A DNA stretch of 64,000 bases from positions 62,001-126,000 of the forward strand of contig CAVZXS010000007.1 in assembly GCA_963779325.1 (NCBI GenBank). Direction: 5' to 3'. Shown piece by piece: positions 26,423 to 36,308 of the stretch (position 1 is its first letter; every line of letters begins with the position of its first letter). The notes below the pieces were generated by a model. It saw only the letters and a program-made list of their open reading frames with translations. It was not told the origin of the DNA and did not search any database. The stretch comes from CAVZXS01 sp963779325 (GTDB lineage Bacteria; Bacteroidota; Bacteroidia; Chitinophagales; Chitinophagaceae). A program made the translations under genes and the position numbers.

Positions 26423-28261
26423 TCACATCTCAAATTCCCATACCGTTCTGTAGGTACCAAAATTTTCTATATACGTTAAAAAAGAATTATAAAAGGCATC
26501 GCCGCCAATGGTAGCGCTGTCGCCAATTACAAATAACTGTTCTTTGGCCCGGGTAATGGCCACATTCATTCGCCGGTAATCTTTTAAAAAACCAATATCA
26601 CCGTCATCATTGCTGCGTACAAGGGATATTATGATGATTTCTTTTTCCTGGCCCTGAAAGCTGTCGATGGTGCTGATGCGCATTTGTTTTGGTAAAATAT
26701 CTTTTGCGGCGGCTACCTGCCCTGCGTACGGAGAAATGAAAGCTGTCTTCAACGGATCAAGTGCTTCAGTTTCCATAAGTTTTAGTATAATTTGCAGTTC
26801 ACCTTCGTTTTGCAAACTGCTGCCGTTGCTGCCATGTATTTCATTATACCCGGAGCCGGCAGTATCTATAAAGCTGATATGCGTACCCGTATTGGTAAGA
26901 TGCCCGGCGGTTTGTAAAAGTCCGTTATAAAAATAATTACCGGAGAAACCCGCAATGGCTTCCCGCATGCGGTATTGTGTATCCAGTAAGAAAACATTTT
27001 CAACTGTATTGATACTTATTTCTAAAACAGAACGGTTGAAACCCAAACGGGCCGCTTCATTGCTTAATACGGTAGGAGGGAGCTGTAAGTGATCTCCCGC
27101 CAAAACATATTTTTTAGCCAACGGAAAAATACACCAGGCCAGCGGCTCTATACATTGCCCGGCTTCATCTATTACCAATGTTTCAAAAATGAGGTGATTA
27201 ATTTTCGCATCATACAAACCAACGGGTGTTCCTAAAATTACTTCGGCTTCGGTATATAATTTTTCTTCGTTATAGGCTTGCAGTTTTTTTATTTCGGTAC
27301 GTATGTTTTTTACTTCTTTAAATAACAGGTTGCGTTGTTCTCTTTCCGCTTTGCCAAAACTTCTTTTATATTTCAGCGCCATTTTCCTGAATTCCTCGGC
27401 CCGTATTTTTAGCAGCTTTATTTCTTTCAGTTGCTTACTGTTGGATAACTTTCCTTCCGGTGTATGCTGAAAAACCATTTCATCTACTTTACTTGTATTG
27501 CCGACTCTCAACACTTTCAAGTTTTGTATGATGAGACCTTTGGCAATATTATCTACCGCCGTATTACTTGGCGCCGATACCAATACTTTTTCGCCGGCTT
27601 TTACTAATTGTACAATGGCTTCCACCAAGGTAGTGGTCTTGCCGGTACCCGGCGGCCCATGTATTATAGTAATACTTTCATTTTGCGTAATGGCCGCAAC
27701 GGCCTGTTGCTGGCTGTTGTTTAATTTTTTATTAGTAAAATCTAAAGAAGTATTTTTTACAACCGGCTGTTTTTTTTCTTTTACCGGATCATCGTGCAAT
27801 TCTTCAAACAGATTATATAAATCTTTACTATTTTCTAAATTGGCCAACGCCGTTTTCATGATAGTGGTAGTGCGTTGGTCAGGCGCCAGCTTTATACCTA
27901 CGCCGTCATCTTCTATCCAGTCGGGAAAATCGGGAGCGAACAAACGGAACTCGCCTGCTTTAGCATCTAAATTAAGTAATACACCTTTTACGGGTTCCTC
28001 GCCGGCACAGAAACATTCTATGACCGCGCCGTCTTTAAACAAATTAGTTTCTGCGGGAAAGTTTAACCGAAAACTGATTTCGGGATAATCGGCATAACCA
28101 AAATTTTTGCGGGTTACCGTTATCGGGTGCAGCGCCAGGCCTTCGGCTCTCAGCGATTTCAATGTATGCTGCTGATCTAAACTGTACCGCTGTACCTGTT
28201 CTTTTTCTTCCAGTTCTATACACTGCAATAATTTTTTTATATACGGATGATTGGCCGGCAT
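26423..28261 (-). CDS. IGHMBP2/SMUBP2-like SF1B helicase
   Basis: 612 aa. An N-terminal beta-barrel-like region of about 110 residues is followed by superfamily 1 motifs: I at about residue 200 (HGPPGTGKTTT), Ia (VSAPSNTAVDNIA), II (VIDEAGQCIEP, about 367), III (VLAGDHLQLPP), IV (LLDTQYRMREAI), V (STIDSFQGQEKEIIIISLVRS) and VI (NVAITRAKEQLFVIGD). Motif II DEAG(Q) and the N-terminal part are those of the Upf1/IGHMBP2 class, a 5'-3' DNA/RNA helicase; the cellular role in bacteria is not settled. Cytoplasmic. Confidence 0.92.
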   Translation of the reverse strand: MPANHPYIKKLLQCIELEEKEQVQRYSLDQQHTLKSLRAEGLALHPITVTRKNFGYADYPEISFRLNFPAETNLFKDGAVIECFCAGEEPVKGVLLNLDAKAGEFRLFAPDFPDWIEDDGVGIKLAPDQRTTTIMKTALANLENSKDLYNLFEELHDDPVKEKKQPVVKNTSLDFTNKKLNNSQQQAVAAITQNESITIIHGPPGTGKTTTLVEAIVQLVKAGEKVLVSAPSNTAVDNIAKGLIIQNLKVLRVGNTSKVDEMVFQHTPEGKLSNSKQLKEIKLLKIRAEEFRKMALKYKRSFGKAEREQRNLLFKEVKNIRTEIKKLQAYNEEKLYTEAEVILGTPVGLYDAKINHLIFETLVIDEAGQCIEPLAWCIFPLAKKYVLAGDHLQLPPTVLSNEAARLGFNRSVLEISINTVENVFLLDTQYRMREAIAGFSGNYFYNGLLQTAGHLTNTGTHISFIDTAGSGYNEIHGSNGSSLQNEGELQIILKLMETEALDPLKTAFISPYAGQVAAAKDILPKQMRISTIDSFQGQEKEIIIISLVRSNDDGDIGFLKDYRRMNVAITRAKEQLFVIGDSATIGGDAFYNSFLTYIENFGTYRTVWEFEM

Positions 28262-28374
28262 AGCGTGAAAATAGGCAGGATGGTATTAATAAAAAAATAT
28301 AGAAGATTTGTTTTTAATCAGCAGCTGCGGACAAATTGAATTAGCTTTACTAAATATTATCTTTAAAAAAAAGA

Positions 28375-28917
28375 ATGACCGCACCGGAGCAAATTATTAA
28401 TGAAACAAAACAATGGATAGATGATGTAGTGGTGGGCTGTAATTTTTGCCCCTTTGCCGCTAACGCGGTAAAACGGCAAACTATTTATTATAAAGTTGAA
28501 GAAAGTATTGACAAGGCTGTTTGCCTGCAGGCATTGTTAACCGAGTTAACCCGCTTAGATGATGAAACAACTATTGAAACATCATTCCTTATTTTCCCAA
28601 ATGCATTTAAAAAATTTGATGACTATCTTGATATAGTTTCACTTGCAGAAAAACTATTAAAGGAAAAAGGATATGAGGGTATTTATCAAATAGCAAGTTT
28701 TCACCCGTTGTATCTTTTTGCAGGTTCTTCAGAAAACGATGCAGCTAATTACACCAACAGATCTGTTTACCCCATGCTTCACCTGCTGCGTGAAGCAGGC
28801 ATTGACAAAGCATTGGAACGGTACGGAGCTCCTGAAGATATCCCCGAACGTAATATTAATTTTGCCCGCGAAAAAGGATTGGTTTATATGAAAATGCTGC
28901 GAGATTCGTGTATGTAA
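28375..28917 (+). CDS. DUF1415 protein
   Basis: 180 aa, cytoplasmic. Conserved DUF1415 signatures: WIDDVVVGCNFCPFA near residue 13 (two Cys in a C-x-F-C-P-F-A motif), FLIFPNAFKKFDDYL, QIASFHPLYLFAGS, NRSVYPMLHLLREA and the ending of the P-E-R-N-I type. Function unknown; the Cys pair suggests a metal or redox site. Divergent from the helicase gene. Confidence 0.85.
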   Translation: MTAPEQIINETKQWIDDVVVGCNFCPFAANAVKRQTIYYKVEESIDKAVCLQALLTELTRLDDETTIETSFLIFPNAFKKFDDYLDIVSLAEKLLKEKGYEGIYQIASFHPLYLFAGSSENDAANYTNRSVYPMLHLLREAGIDKALERYGAPEDIPERNINFAREKGLVYMKMLRDSCM

Positions 28918-29080
28918 TTTACGTTCTCTATTTTTCACTTAAATATTTACGCAAGTTCGCAAAGCAACCCCAAACTGATGGAGGCACGAAGAAATCTTCC
29001 TTCAATTACTTTTTCAGGTTTACCTACCAGTGTAATATATTTGGGAGTCTCCTTAAATACCTAACACTAAAACAACAACC

Positions 29081-30022
29081 ATGAAAAAAACGATTCTTTA
29101 TCTTTCCATTGCTGCAGTATTAGCAATGGGCTGTAAATCAAAAGGAGCCAAAATAAAAGCCGATGGAGTGATGGTATTTTCAAAACGATGCGAATGCGAA
29201 TATTGACTACACCAATGAATTTACTGATGTGATGAAATAATATAATGACGCATCGGAAAGTGCCGTAAAGAGTTATACCGGCCTTGAAGAAAGCTGGACA
29301 AGAAAGAGTACCTACCAGAATTGTTTCAACGCGGCATGGGTTTTTTGTGGACTGAAAAAACTGAAGCTGACAAAGCGTTCGGCACACTCCGGGTGCATTC
29401 GGGCGAGTTGATAAGAGGATTTTTTAAAGACAGCTTTAGGCAAATACAAAAGATCTTTTTAGACGATTAAAAAGGAAAACAGATATAACTGTGTACGAAA
29501 AAATATATTGGAACCGAAGATTTAAAGATAATATGCCGCAAAGGAGTAAAGATACCTGGGTAAACAATTTGATATGTTATCCCAGCTGGCAGAGATGCGT
29601 TTAATATCAGCAACAAGATAGAGCAGGTGGCGGATCCTGCAGTCAGGAAGTATCACTGAAAGAAAGCCGATAAAAGATCCTATAAAGCGACAATTTAAGG
29701 CTTTGATTTGAGTAAAAAGGGAAAAAATTGGCTAATTGATGCTGACAAAGAAAAATACGCGGCGCGATATTGTCGAAATAATACCCTTATGCAGATTTTA
29801 CGGCAAGTATTGAAAAAAACAAAGCCGCTAATCAAGAAAGTCTTACCGAAGAAAACAACATCTCAGTATAACTCATTTTACAAGAATATAAATGAAGAAA
29901 GCGCTAAGATAAAAGCTGTAGTAAGAAATATAAAGAGTTCCAAAATATTTCGGAGAATGATTATTGCTGTAGATCGCAGCTATAATAGTGTTGTCAGTGC
30001 ATATAATTCATGGGTAAATTAA
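29081..30022 (+). pseudogene. Decayed DUF3829-like lipoprotein gene
   Basis: The ATG at 29081 opens a lipoprotein signal (LSIAAVLAMGC) and stops after 41 codons. A second frame holds NDANANIDYTNEFTDVMK, stop, YNDASESAVKSYTGLEESW, and a third (29708-30022) ends YNSFYKNINEESAKIKAVV and YNSVVSAYNSWVN, the usual closing of DUF3829-type proteins. The whole span is about 314 codons, a full-length gene, but with several frameshifts and stops, so decay is real and not one sequencing slip. Confidence 0.65.
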
Positions 30023-30176
30023 AAATGCCCGATCAAGTACACAATCCCCCTATTAGATGGCCGGGAAAGTTGGTTACTAACAAATGTATGGTAGGATAAA
30101 TTGAAATTATTTCGAAAGTCGTAATCTTTTTATATTTTATCTTATTTTTACTTTTTCTAAAGCATCCCGTACAAAA

Positions 30177-31171
30177 ATGAAACTTATTTATTTGTCTTTT
30201 ACTTTTCTTTATTTTTTTTCCTGTACAATACCCCTAAAAAAGTACTGAATAATCGTGCGGCCAATCCGGAACATGATTCATCATTTGTAGTACTTATAGA
30301 TGCCGGGCATGGAGGAAAAGACGGCGGCGCCTATGATACGGTAAAACACCATGCTAACAGAAAAATGCTTGAGAAAACTATGGTTTTCCAAATTGCAAAT
30401 GCGTTGAAGGAATGTTGCGAAAATGAAAATATAAAAGTGATGCTCACAAGAGAGAAAGACACTTTTTACTTTCTTAAATCAAGACTGACCATCGTTAAAA
30501 ATATACGACCTAACCTGCTTATTTCTTTGCATGTAAATACGTTTACGGAAGACTCCACCCTTCGCGGGGTTGAAGTGTATACCGTTAATAAAAATAATCC
30601 GTACTATTATGAAAGCCAGGCCTGCGGCAATGAGTTACAAAAAAACCTGGCAACAATCCCATCGCTGAAAATGCGCGGCTGGAAAACATCGCCGCACCGG
30701 TTGTTCTTAATGCACAACAGTATTTCCCCCGCATTACTTATTGAGATGGGTAATATTTTTAATAAAGAGGATTATGAGCTGCTGAGCAGTCCTGCCGGGC
30801 AAAACCAAATTGCTGCTGCATTGAAAAATACAATTGAATGGTTTTATAACAAACACGGTAATGCCGCCATACGGCTGCACAAGAGATTGCCGAATGAAAA
30901 AGCGCACCGCACTATTAAGGCTACACAAGCTATGGGAGATTATGCAGTAGTACTGGTAGACGGAGTGGAGTACAACAGCGAATTGCTTACGGAAATTGAT
31001 ACCGCTAAAATTGCAAATGTGCATATCAGGCCGCCTGTATTTAAGGATTTTGTGAAATACGGATTTATTGCCAAAGACAGTATTATTGAACTTACAACCC
31101 GTAATCCTGACAGCCCGTTTATTTTTAAAACGGAAAATGAGAAGCAGGCATTTTGGAAAGCGGGAAAATAA
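30177..31171 (+). pseudogene. N-acetylmuramoyl-L-alanine amidase (Amidase_3) with 5' frameshift
   Basis: The ATG at 30177 begins a lipoprotein signal (LIYLSFTFLYFFSC) but stops at 30246-30248. Adding one A to the six-A run at 30236-30241 joins it to the frame that gives VVLIDAGHGGKDGGAYD and the amidase body. Zinc ligands: His in DAGHGG, Glu just after it in the long family helix, His in SLHVNTF, and Glu in LLIEMGNI. The enzyme would cut the MurNAc-L-Ala bond of peptidoglycan. From about residue 215 there is a tail, YAVVLVDGVEYN...KYGFIAKDSIIELTT, that resembles the TonB-receptor plug motif used as a C-terminal tail by other Bacteroidota envelope proteins. Start at 30365 would lose the catalytic start, so frameshift or sequencing error is the better reading. 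Confidence 0.8.
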
Positions 31172-31204
31172 TTTTTCCGCAGCTTCTCTTATTTATCTTT
31201 GCTT

Positions 31205-31792
31205 ATGTCTGCAGATGAAAAAGAGCTGTTATGTCGATTCATAAAAAACATTCATCCCATAACCAAAGAGGAGGAAGAAGCATTTACTGAACATTGGCAA
31301 CCGATTACTGCAAAACGAAAAACAATTTTAACCGCTGCAGGCGAAACGGAGAAGTACCTGTACTTTGTACTGGACGGTGTACAAAGAGCTTTTTATCCCG
31401 GTGATGATACAAAAGAAGCTACTATTGTATTTACTTATGCACCTTCATTCAGCGGTATAGCCGACAGTTTTCTTACACAAACGCCTTCATTATACTTTTT
31501 AGAAACCATTACCGCAAGCCGGTTCTTACGTATTGACTATGCAAGAATCAATCATCTTATAAACGCCTATCCCAATATTCTGCATTTTATATTTAAGGCC
31601 ACGGCTTATGCCCTGAAAGGTGCGCTTGAGCGACATGCGGAACTGCAGTGTTTTACCAATGAAGAAAAATTCAGGGTACTATTGAAAAGAAGTCCGCATA
31701 TACTAAATCTTGTACCACATAAATACCTTGCATCATACCTTGGCATGGATGCTACCAACTTCAGTAAGCTGCTGAACGCGGTTAAACTCTAA
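31205..31792 (+). CDS. Crp/Fnr-family transcription regulator
   Basis: 195 aa from ATG 31205 (an in-frame TTG at 31199 adds two residues). Cyclic-nucleotide-binding fold at about residues 20-115 (LYFVLDGVQRAFYPGDD, YAPSFSGIADSF), then a C-terminal winged-helix segment, FRVLLKRSPHILNLVPHKYLASYLGMDATNFSKLL. There is no Cys cluster, so it is not an Fe-S Fnr. It lies 73 nt upstream of a DinB gene, the standard Bacteroidota pair. Confidence 0.88.
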   Translation: MSADEKELLCRFIKNIHPITKEEEEAFTEHWQPITAKRKTILTAAGETEKYLYFVLDGVQRAFYPGDDTKEATIVFTYAPSFSGIADSFLTQTPSLYFLETITASRFLRIDYARINHLINAYPNILHFIFKATAYALKGALERHAELQCFTNEEKFRVLLKRSPHILNLVPHKYLASYLGMDATNFSKLLNAVKL

Positions 31793-31865
31793 ACTCTAAA
31801 ATCTTGGTATTTACCAATAATCAATTGCCTTATTATTTTCATTTTTGCATTCTAAAAATAGAAAT

Positions 31866-32447
31866 ATGAAAAAAATAAAAAGTAATGTATTACTGGACAC
31901 ATTGCAATCTGATGTGAGATCAGTCATTTTTCAATGCAATCAACTAAACGGTTTGCCGGGGCAATTGATGACGCAAACACCGGCTACAGGTAAATGGAGT
32001 GTGGCGCAGGTATTGGAACACCTGAATATTTACAGCCGCTATTATATTACTGCCATTGAAGATCGGTTGTATTTGAATCAATCGGGACCTGATGTTTTTT
32101 TTAAACCCGGTTGGTTGGGTAATTATTTTACCAAGCTTATGAAACCTTCGGAAGACAAAAAGCTTACAAAGAAAATGAAAGCGCCTAAAAGTGCTGTGCC
32201 TGCCCCTACGCCCGATGCGGAAGCTATGCTGACCGAGTGCTTACAACACCAGCATCACCTGCTCAATTTACTACAAATAGCCAAAACTGCTAATCTGAAT
32301 TATATCCGTATCCCCATTTCAATAAATAAATACATCAAAATGAAATTGGGAGATACATTCAGGTTTTTAATTGCTCATGAACAGCGCCATTTTTTACAAA
32401 TAGAAAATACATTGGCTGCATTAACAGCAGCTAAAGAGGCAGCGTGA
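31866..32447 (+). CDS. DinB-family putative metalloenzyme
   Basis: 193 aa from ATG 31866. Four-helix DinB/YfiT fold with metal ligands visible as His in QVLEHLNIYSRYYI (about residue 50) and His in IAHEQRHFLQIENTL (about 172-176). DinB-like proteins often act as thiol-dependent transferases, but the substrate here is unknown. Probably co-transcribed with the Crp-family gene. Confidence 0.85.
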   Translation: MKKIKSNVLLDTLQSDVRSVIFQCNQLNGLPGQLMTQTPATGKWSVAQVLEHLNIYSRYYITAIEDRLYLNQSGPDVFFKPGWLGNYFTKLMKPSEDKKLTKKMKAPKSAVPAPTPDAEAMLTECLQHQHHLLNLLQIAKTANLNYIRIPISINKYIKMKLGDTFRFLIAHEQRHFLQIENTLAALTAAKEAA

Positions 32448-32517
32448 AATTTACTTTGCTATAGTTTCTCTTTTTCATTCGGCATTAAAGTCATAATTTC
32501 CGTTATCAAATGCCGCT

Positions 32518-33513
32518 ATGTTTTTACTAAAACGATTAAACCTTTTTAAAGGCCTCTATCCGCCTTTGTTGTTATTGGGTGTGCTTATATTCATTGGCAC
32601 CATCGGGTATGTACTTATAGAGAAATTTAATTTCCTGGAAGCTTTATATATGACGGTCATTACCATCGCATCCGTCGGCTTCCAGGAGGTAAAACCGCTG
32701 AGCGAGGCAGGGAGAATTTTTACCATCTTTCTGATTTTAATTAACCTCGGTTTGTTTACTTATTTCATCACCTTGCTGTCCCGTTATTTTTTCGACCTGG
32801 AGTTTATTAAAAAATATAAACAAATTAAAATGGAAAATAAAATTCAGCAATTAAATAAGCATGTTATTATTTGCGGATTCGGTCGCAACGGCAAAGAAAG
32901 TGCGCAGGTGCTGCATGATAACAAAATCCCGTTTGTAGTGCTGGAGGAGAAAAATGAATTGGACGCCGATCTTGATTTTGAAGTAACGCATTTTATGAAA
33001 GGCGATGCTACTAAGGATGAAGTACTGCTGGAAGCCGGCATTAAAAATGCAAGGGCATTGATTACAACCTTGCCGGTGGATGCCGATAATTTATTTGTAG
33101 TGCTTACGGCCAAGCAGCTTAACCCGGAAATAACAGTTATCAGCCGGGCTTCGCAGGATTCGTCGGTAAATAAACTGAAAATAGCCGGCGCCACCAATGT
33201 AATTATGCCCGACAAAATAGGCGGCGCTCATATGGCTACGTTGGTAATGCTGCCTGACGTTGTAGAACTGTTATCGTTGATGAGTACCAAAAACAGTGAT
33301 GCATTTAAAGTAGCGGAGTTGCAGGCGCAAAAAAGCATTTCATTAAGCGAGTTGGATCTTTGGAAAAAAACCAACTGTACTATTTTGGGTATAAAAAACC
33401 AGGGCAATAATTATACGGTAAATCCGCCGTCATCTTATCATATCAACCCCGGTGAAAGATTAATTGTAATGGGCAGTGAAGAGCAGATTAGCGCGGCTAA
33501 AAAATTCATTTAA
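32518..33513 (+). CDS. Two-TM potassium channel with RCK (TrkA-N/C) domains
   Basis: 331 aa. TM1 at about 14-36, pore loop MTVITIASVGFQEVKPLS near 60-78, TM2 at about 80-105. A cytosolic RCK N-domain starts HVIICGFGRNGKES (Rossmann G-x-G-x-x-G) near 118, and an RCK/TrkA-C domain ends the protein. The pore has SVGFQE in place of the canonical T-V-G-Y-G-D, a variant seen in Bacteroidota Kch-like channels; ion selectivity is therefore uncertain. Confidence 0.88.
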   Translation: MFLLKRLNLFKGLYPPLLLLGVLIFIGTIGYVLIEKFNFLEALYMTVITIASVGFQEVKPLSEAGRIFTIFLILINLGLFTYFITLLSRYFFDLEFIKKYKQIKMENKIQQLNKHVIICGFGRNGKESAQVLHDNKIPFVVLEEKNELDADLDFEVTHFMKGDATKDEVLLEAGIKNARALITTLPVDADNLFVVLTAKQLNPEITVISRASQDSSVNKLKIAGATNVIMPDKIGGAHMATLVMLPDVVELLSLMSTKNSDAFKVAELQAQKSISLSELDLWKKTNCTILGIKNQGNNYTVNPPSSYHINPGERLIVMGSEEQISAAKKFI

Positions 33514-33549
33514 GCCGGTTTGCCGCGCCGGCAATATTCGAATTTAAAA

Positions 33550-34293
33550 TTATATTTTCCCTTCGAGGTATGTTTCTTCCATAGTAGGAGATGAGTTGCC
33601 GCCTGCTTTCTCCAGCGTAACAATAAAGGAAGCAGCGCCGGCAGGTACATTGTTCATTTCAATAAAACGTCCTCTTATGTTATCCTGCACTATACCTACA
33701 TTTACCTGCTTACCGTCTACCGAAGCCCAGAGTTGATAATCTTTTGTATCGGATGATTGCGGCAAATGGTGAATCATGATATATACTTTACCCGTCTTTT
33801 TATCCCAAAACATTGTGCAGCGACAGATTGCATGAGTACCCACGCCGTACATGGCAACGGGAGTAATCGTCGGGCTATTTAATATTTGATAATCTCTTTC
33901 GGGTAAAGTAGTAATGCTGCTTACAGTATCCGGAGTTTTTGTTTGTTTGTATAAATAGTAATTAAAATAACCGCTAATTATTAATAACACGGCGGCTGCC
34001 GCGGCCGCTGCATATTTTAAACGATTTGATTGTTTTGCACGCATGGGTATAACGGGCGCCTGCCCGCCAAGTGTATTCAGGGTATTGAGAATACGATTAT
34101 CGACTGCATCACCCGGCAATGTGCTGTGCAGCATCATGTTTTTCTCCATCGCCTCCTCATAGGCAAGAATGGCTTTGTCCAGTTCAGGATATTGTGTACG
34201 CAACTGCTCCAGCTCCTGCTCTTCATCGGAAGTGCAAAGCCCCATTACGTAACTTTCAATAATGCCTGACGATATATATTGTTGTATATCCAT
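33550..34293 (-). CDS. Anti-sigma factor (RskA-like), membrane-bound
   Basis: 247 aa. Cytosolic N-terminal helical region (ESYVMGLCTSDEEQELEQL) as in zinc-less anti-sigma domains, one TM helix at about 96-118 (Ala-rich, LLIISGYFNYYL), and a C-terminal RskA-type domain (YQLWASVDGKQVNVGIVQD, AASFIVTLEKAGG, SPTMEETYLEG). Its ATG directly follows the stop of the ECF sigma gene, so it should hold that sigma factor inactive. Confidence 0.88.
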   Translation of the reverse strand: MDIQQYISSGIIESYVMGLCTSDEEQELEQLRTQYPELDKAILAYEEAMEKNMMLHSTLPGDAVDNRILNTLNTLGGQAPVIPMRAKQSNRLKYAAAAAAAVLLIISGYFNYYLYKQTKTPDTVSSITTLPERDYQILNSPTITPVAMYGVGTHAICRCTMFWDKKTGKVYIMIHHLPQSSDTKDYQLWASVDGKQVNVGIVQDNIRGRFIEMNNVPAGAASFIVTLEKAGGNSSPTMEETYLEGKI

Positions 34294-34854
34294 TTATACA
34301 AATTGTTTTCTTAGTTCCAGTAAAGCATTTCGTAATCTTGTCTTTACAGTACCCAACGGTATTTTTAATGCCTGCGATATTTCTTCTTGGGTAAACCCGT
34401 TATAATAAGACAGCTCGATGACGTTTTTATAATCCTCTCTCAAAAGGTGAACCTGTTTGCGCAGGCCAATCCGGTTTATATTATCTGTCTCAAAATACGT
34501 TTGGCCGATATTAACTACGTAATTATCTAAGCTTTCGTTTTTTGCCTGCGATTTATATAATTTGGAACGAAGCTTATTAATGGCCATATTGCGTGTAAGC
34601 CTTACCAGCCAAGTAAACAGTTTTCCTTTCTTCTCGTCGTATTTGTCTATTTGTTGCCAAACGGTTACAAAAACCTCCTGCAATACATCACTCGCAATTT
34701 CCTTATCCGGTACAAGTTGCAAAACAGTATTGTACAAAGAACCCCTGTAATGCATATACAGGTACTCGTATGCACTGTTATCATGTGTGCGCAGACCTTG
34801 TATCAATTCGGTTTCGGTATATACTGTATTACTTGTCAATGGGTTTTTATTCAA
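34294..34854 (-). CDS. ECF-family RNA polymerase sigma factor
   Basis: Sigma-70 region 2 (YEYLYMHYRGSLYNTVL, ASDVLQEVFVTVWQ, FTWLVRLTRNMAINKLR) and region 4 (ELSYYNGFTQEEISQALKIP, LGTVKTRLRNALLELR) are complete. The frame is open to an ATG at 34989, but those 45 residues look noncoding; the TTG at 34854 (then NKNPLTSNTVYTETELI) gives 186 aa, the usual ECF length, and is chosen here with moderate certainty. It is coupled to the anti-sigma gene and divergent from a lactonase-like lipoprotein gene, a likely target. Confidence 0.85.
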   Translation of the reverse strand: MNKNPLTSNTVYTETELIQGLRTHDNSAYEYLYMHYRGSLYNTVLQLVPDKEIASDVLQEVFVTVWQQIDKYDEKKGKLFTWLVRLTRNMAINKLRSKLYKSQAKNESLDNYVVNIGQTYFETDNINRIGLRKQVHLLREDYKNVIELSYYNGFTQEEISQALKIPLGTVKTRLRNALLELRKQFV

Positions 34855-35092
34855 AAGGCAAATATGGTTAATTAAATGATTTGTGCATGTTAAATTAAAA
34901 TATTTTTTTAAATAAAACCATGTTTCCCTTTTTTGTGTATGTATTGTTCGTACCGGCTTTTTAATTTTCCGCTTACTGCCGAAGTGCACAGGCAGTTCTC
35001 TGAGAATTATAGAGAGGCTCTTTTTTATCTATCCAATACCGGTGAAGTTCGTATAAGAATTACACAATTTTAAAAAAACTAAATCAACTTGT

Positions 35093-36280
35093 ATGAAATT
35101 ATTTAAAACGATAGCCGCAACGGCTATAGCTGTTATCACATTGGCGTCCTGCCAAAAAGGAACAACTCCCGGAACAGATATAAGTACGGAAGCGAATGCA
35201 GAAAGCGAAGAGTCGTTGGGTACTGAGTCAGGCAGCAATCGCCATGGTAATAACAATCGCCGCGGTTTTGTATACACACTATCCAACCAAACCGCAGGCA
35301 ATAAAATAATGGTTTATCGTCGTGCTGCTGACGGATTGCTTACTTACACAGCGTCCTATGATGCAGGTGGCAATGGTTCCGGCGGCGGATTAGGTAACCA
35401 GGGCGCCGTTGTTATCACCAATGATGATGAAACTTTATTGGCAGTAAATGCGGGAAGCAATACGGTTTCTTCTTTTAAAATTACCGGTAACGGATTAAAT
35501 CTTAAATCAACGGTAAGCAGCGGGGGAGAGAGGCCAATAAGTATTGCGCAGCACGGCAATCTTGTTTATGTTTTGAATGCAGGCGGCACCGGTAATATTT
35601 CCGGTTTCAGGTTGGGAGAAAATAATAAACTAATTCCGTTGTCAAACTCTGCAAGACCGTTAAGCTCTTCGGCGTCGGGCCCCGCACAAATATCTTTTGT
35701 AAGAAACGGAAGAGTATTGGTAATAACGGAAAAAGCAACAAACAAAATCATTACCTATACGGTAAATGAGTGGGGTCGCCCCGGAGCTATGCACAGTATT
35801 ACCGCGGCAAGCAACACTCCATTTGGTTTTGCACCGGGTCGCTTTGGTAATATTTATGTATCCGAAGCCGTAGGCGGAACTCCTAACGGAAGTAATGTAT
35901 CTTCTTATCGCATCGGTTTCGACGGAAGCATAACACTTACACAAGGGCCGGTAGCTACCGGACAAACAGCTGCTTGCTGGGTAGTGTTGACTGAAAACGG
36001 AAGAAATATTTATACTACCAATACGGCAAGCAATACGCTCTCATTGTATGATGTGTATTCCTATTCGGGTAATATAAAACTTAATCAGTCGATAGCAGCT
36101 GCATCAGGCATGGGCCCTATTGACGCGGCGTTAACCGATAATTCAAAATACCTGTATGTACTTAACGGATCAGGACGCAGTATTTCGGGCTACAGTGTTG
36201 CAAGTGACGGCAAGTTAACCGCTATTCAACAAACAGTTACTGATTTGCCCGCAGGTACCAACGGGCTGGCGGCAGATTAA
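35093..36280 (+). CDS. Lactonase-like beta-propeller lipoprotein
   Basis: 395 aa. Lipobox ITLASC (Cys20), then a Glu/Ser/Asn-rich linker (residues 25-60) and a seven-bladed propeller with YVTN-type blades: GFVYTLSNQ, TLLAVNAGSN, NLVYVLNAGG, RVLVITEKAT, GNIYVSEAVG, RNIYTTNTAS, KYLYVLNGSG. The order of blades matches the 6-phosphogluconolactonase/lactonase family, but a surface lipoprotein of this kind is as likely a binding or scaffold protein. Divergent from the ECF sigma gene. Confidence 0.8.
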   Translation: MKLFKTIAATAIAVITLASCQKGTTPGTDISTEANAESEESLGTESGSNRHGNNNRRGFVYTLSNQTAGNKIMVYRRAADGLLTYTASYDAGGNGSGGGLGNQGAVVITNDDETLLAVNAGSNTVSSFKITGNGLNLKSTVSSGGERPISIAQHGNLVYVLNAGGTGNISGFRLGENNKLIPLSNSARPLSSSASGPAQISFVRNGRVLVITEKATNKIITYTVNEWGRPGAMHSITAASNTPFGFAPGRFGNIYVSEAVGGTPNGSNVSSYRIGFDGSITLTQGPVATGQTAACWVVLTENGRNIYTTNTASNTLSLYDVYSYSGNIKLNQSIAAASGMGPIDAALTDNSKYLYVLNGSGRSISGYSVASDGKLTAIQQTVTDLPAGTNGLAAD

Positions 36281-36308
36281 ATTATAGTCATCCGATAAAG
36301 CAGTTATT

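Noticed and set aside
34049..34062. GC palindrome CGGGC-GCCT-GCCCG inside the anti-sigma gene as another repeat copy
   Set aside because: It lacks the CGGACGGGG arm and the surrounding match, so it may be chance codon use.
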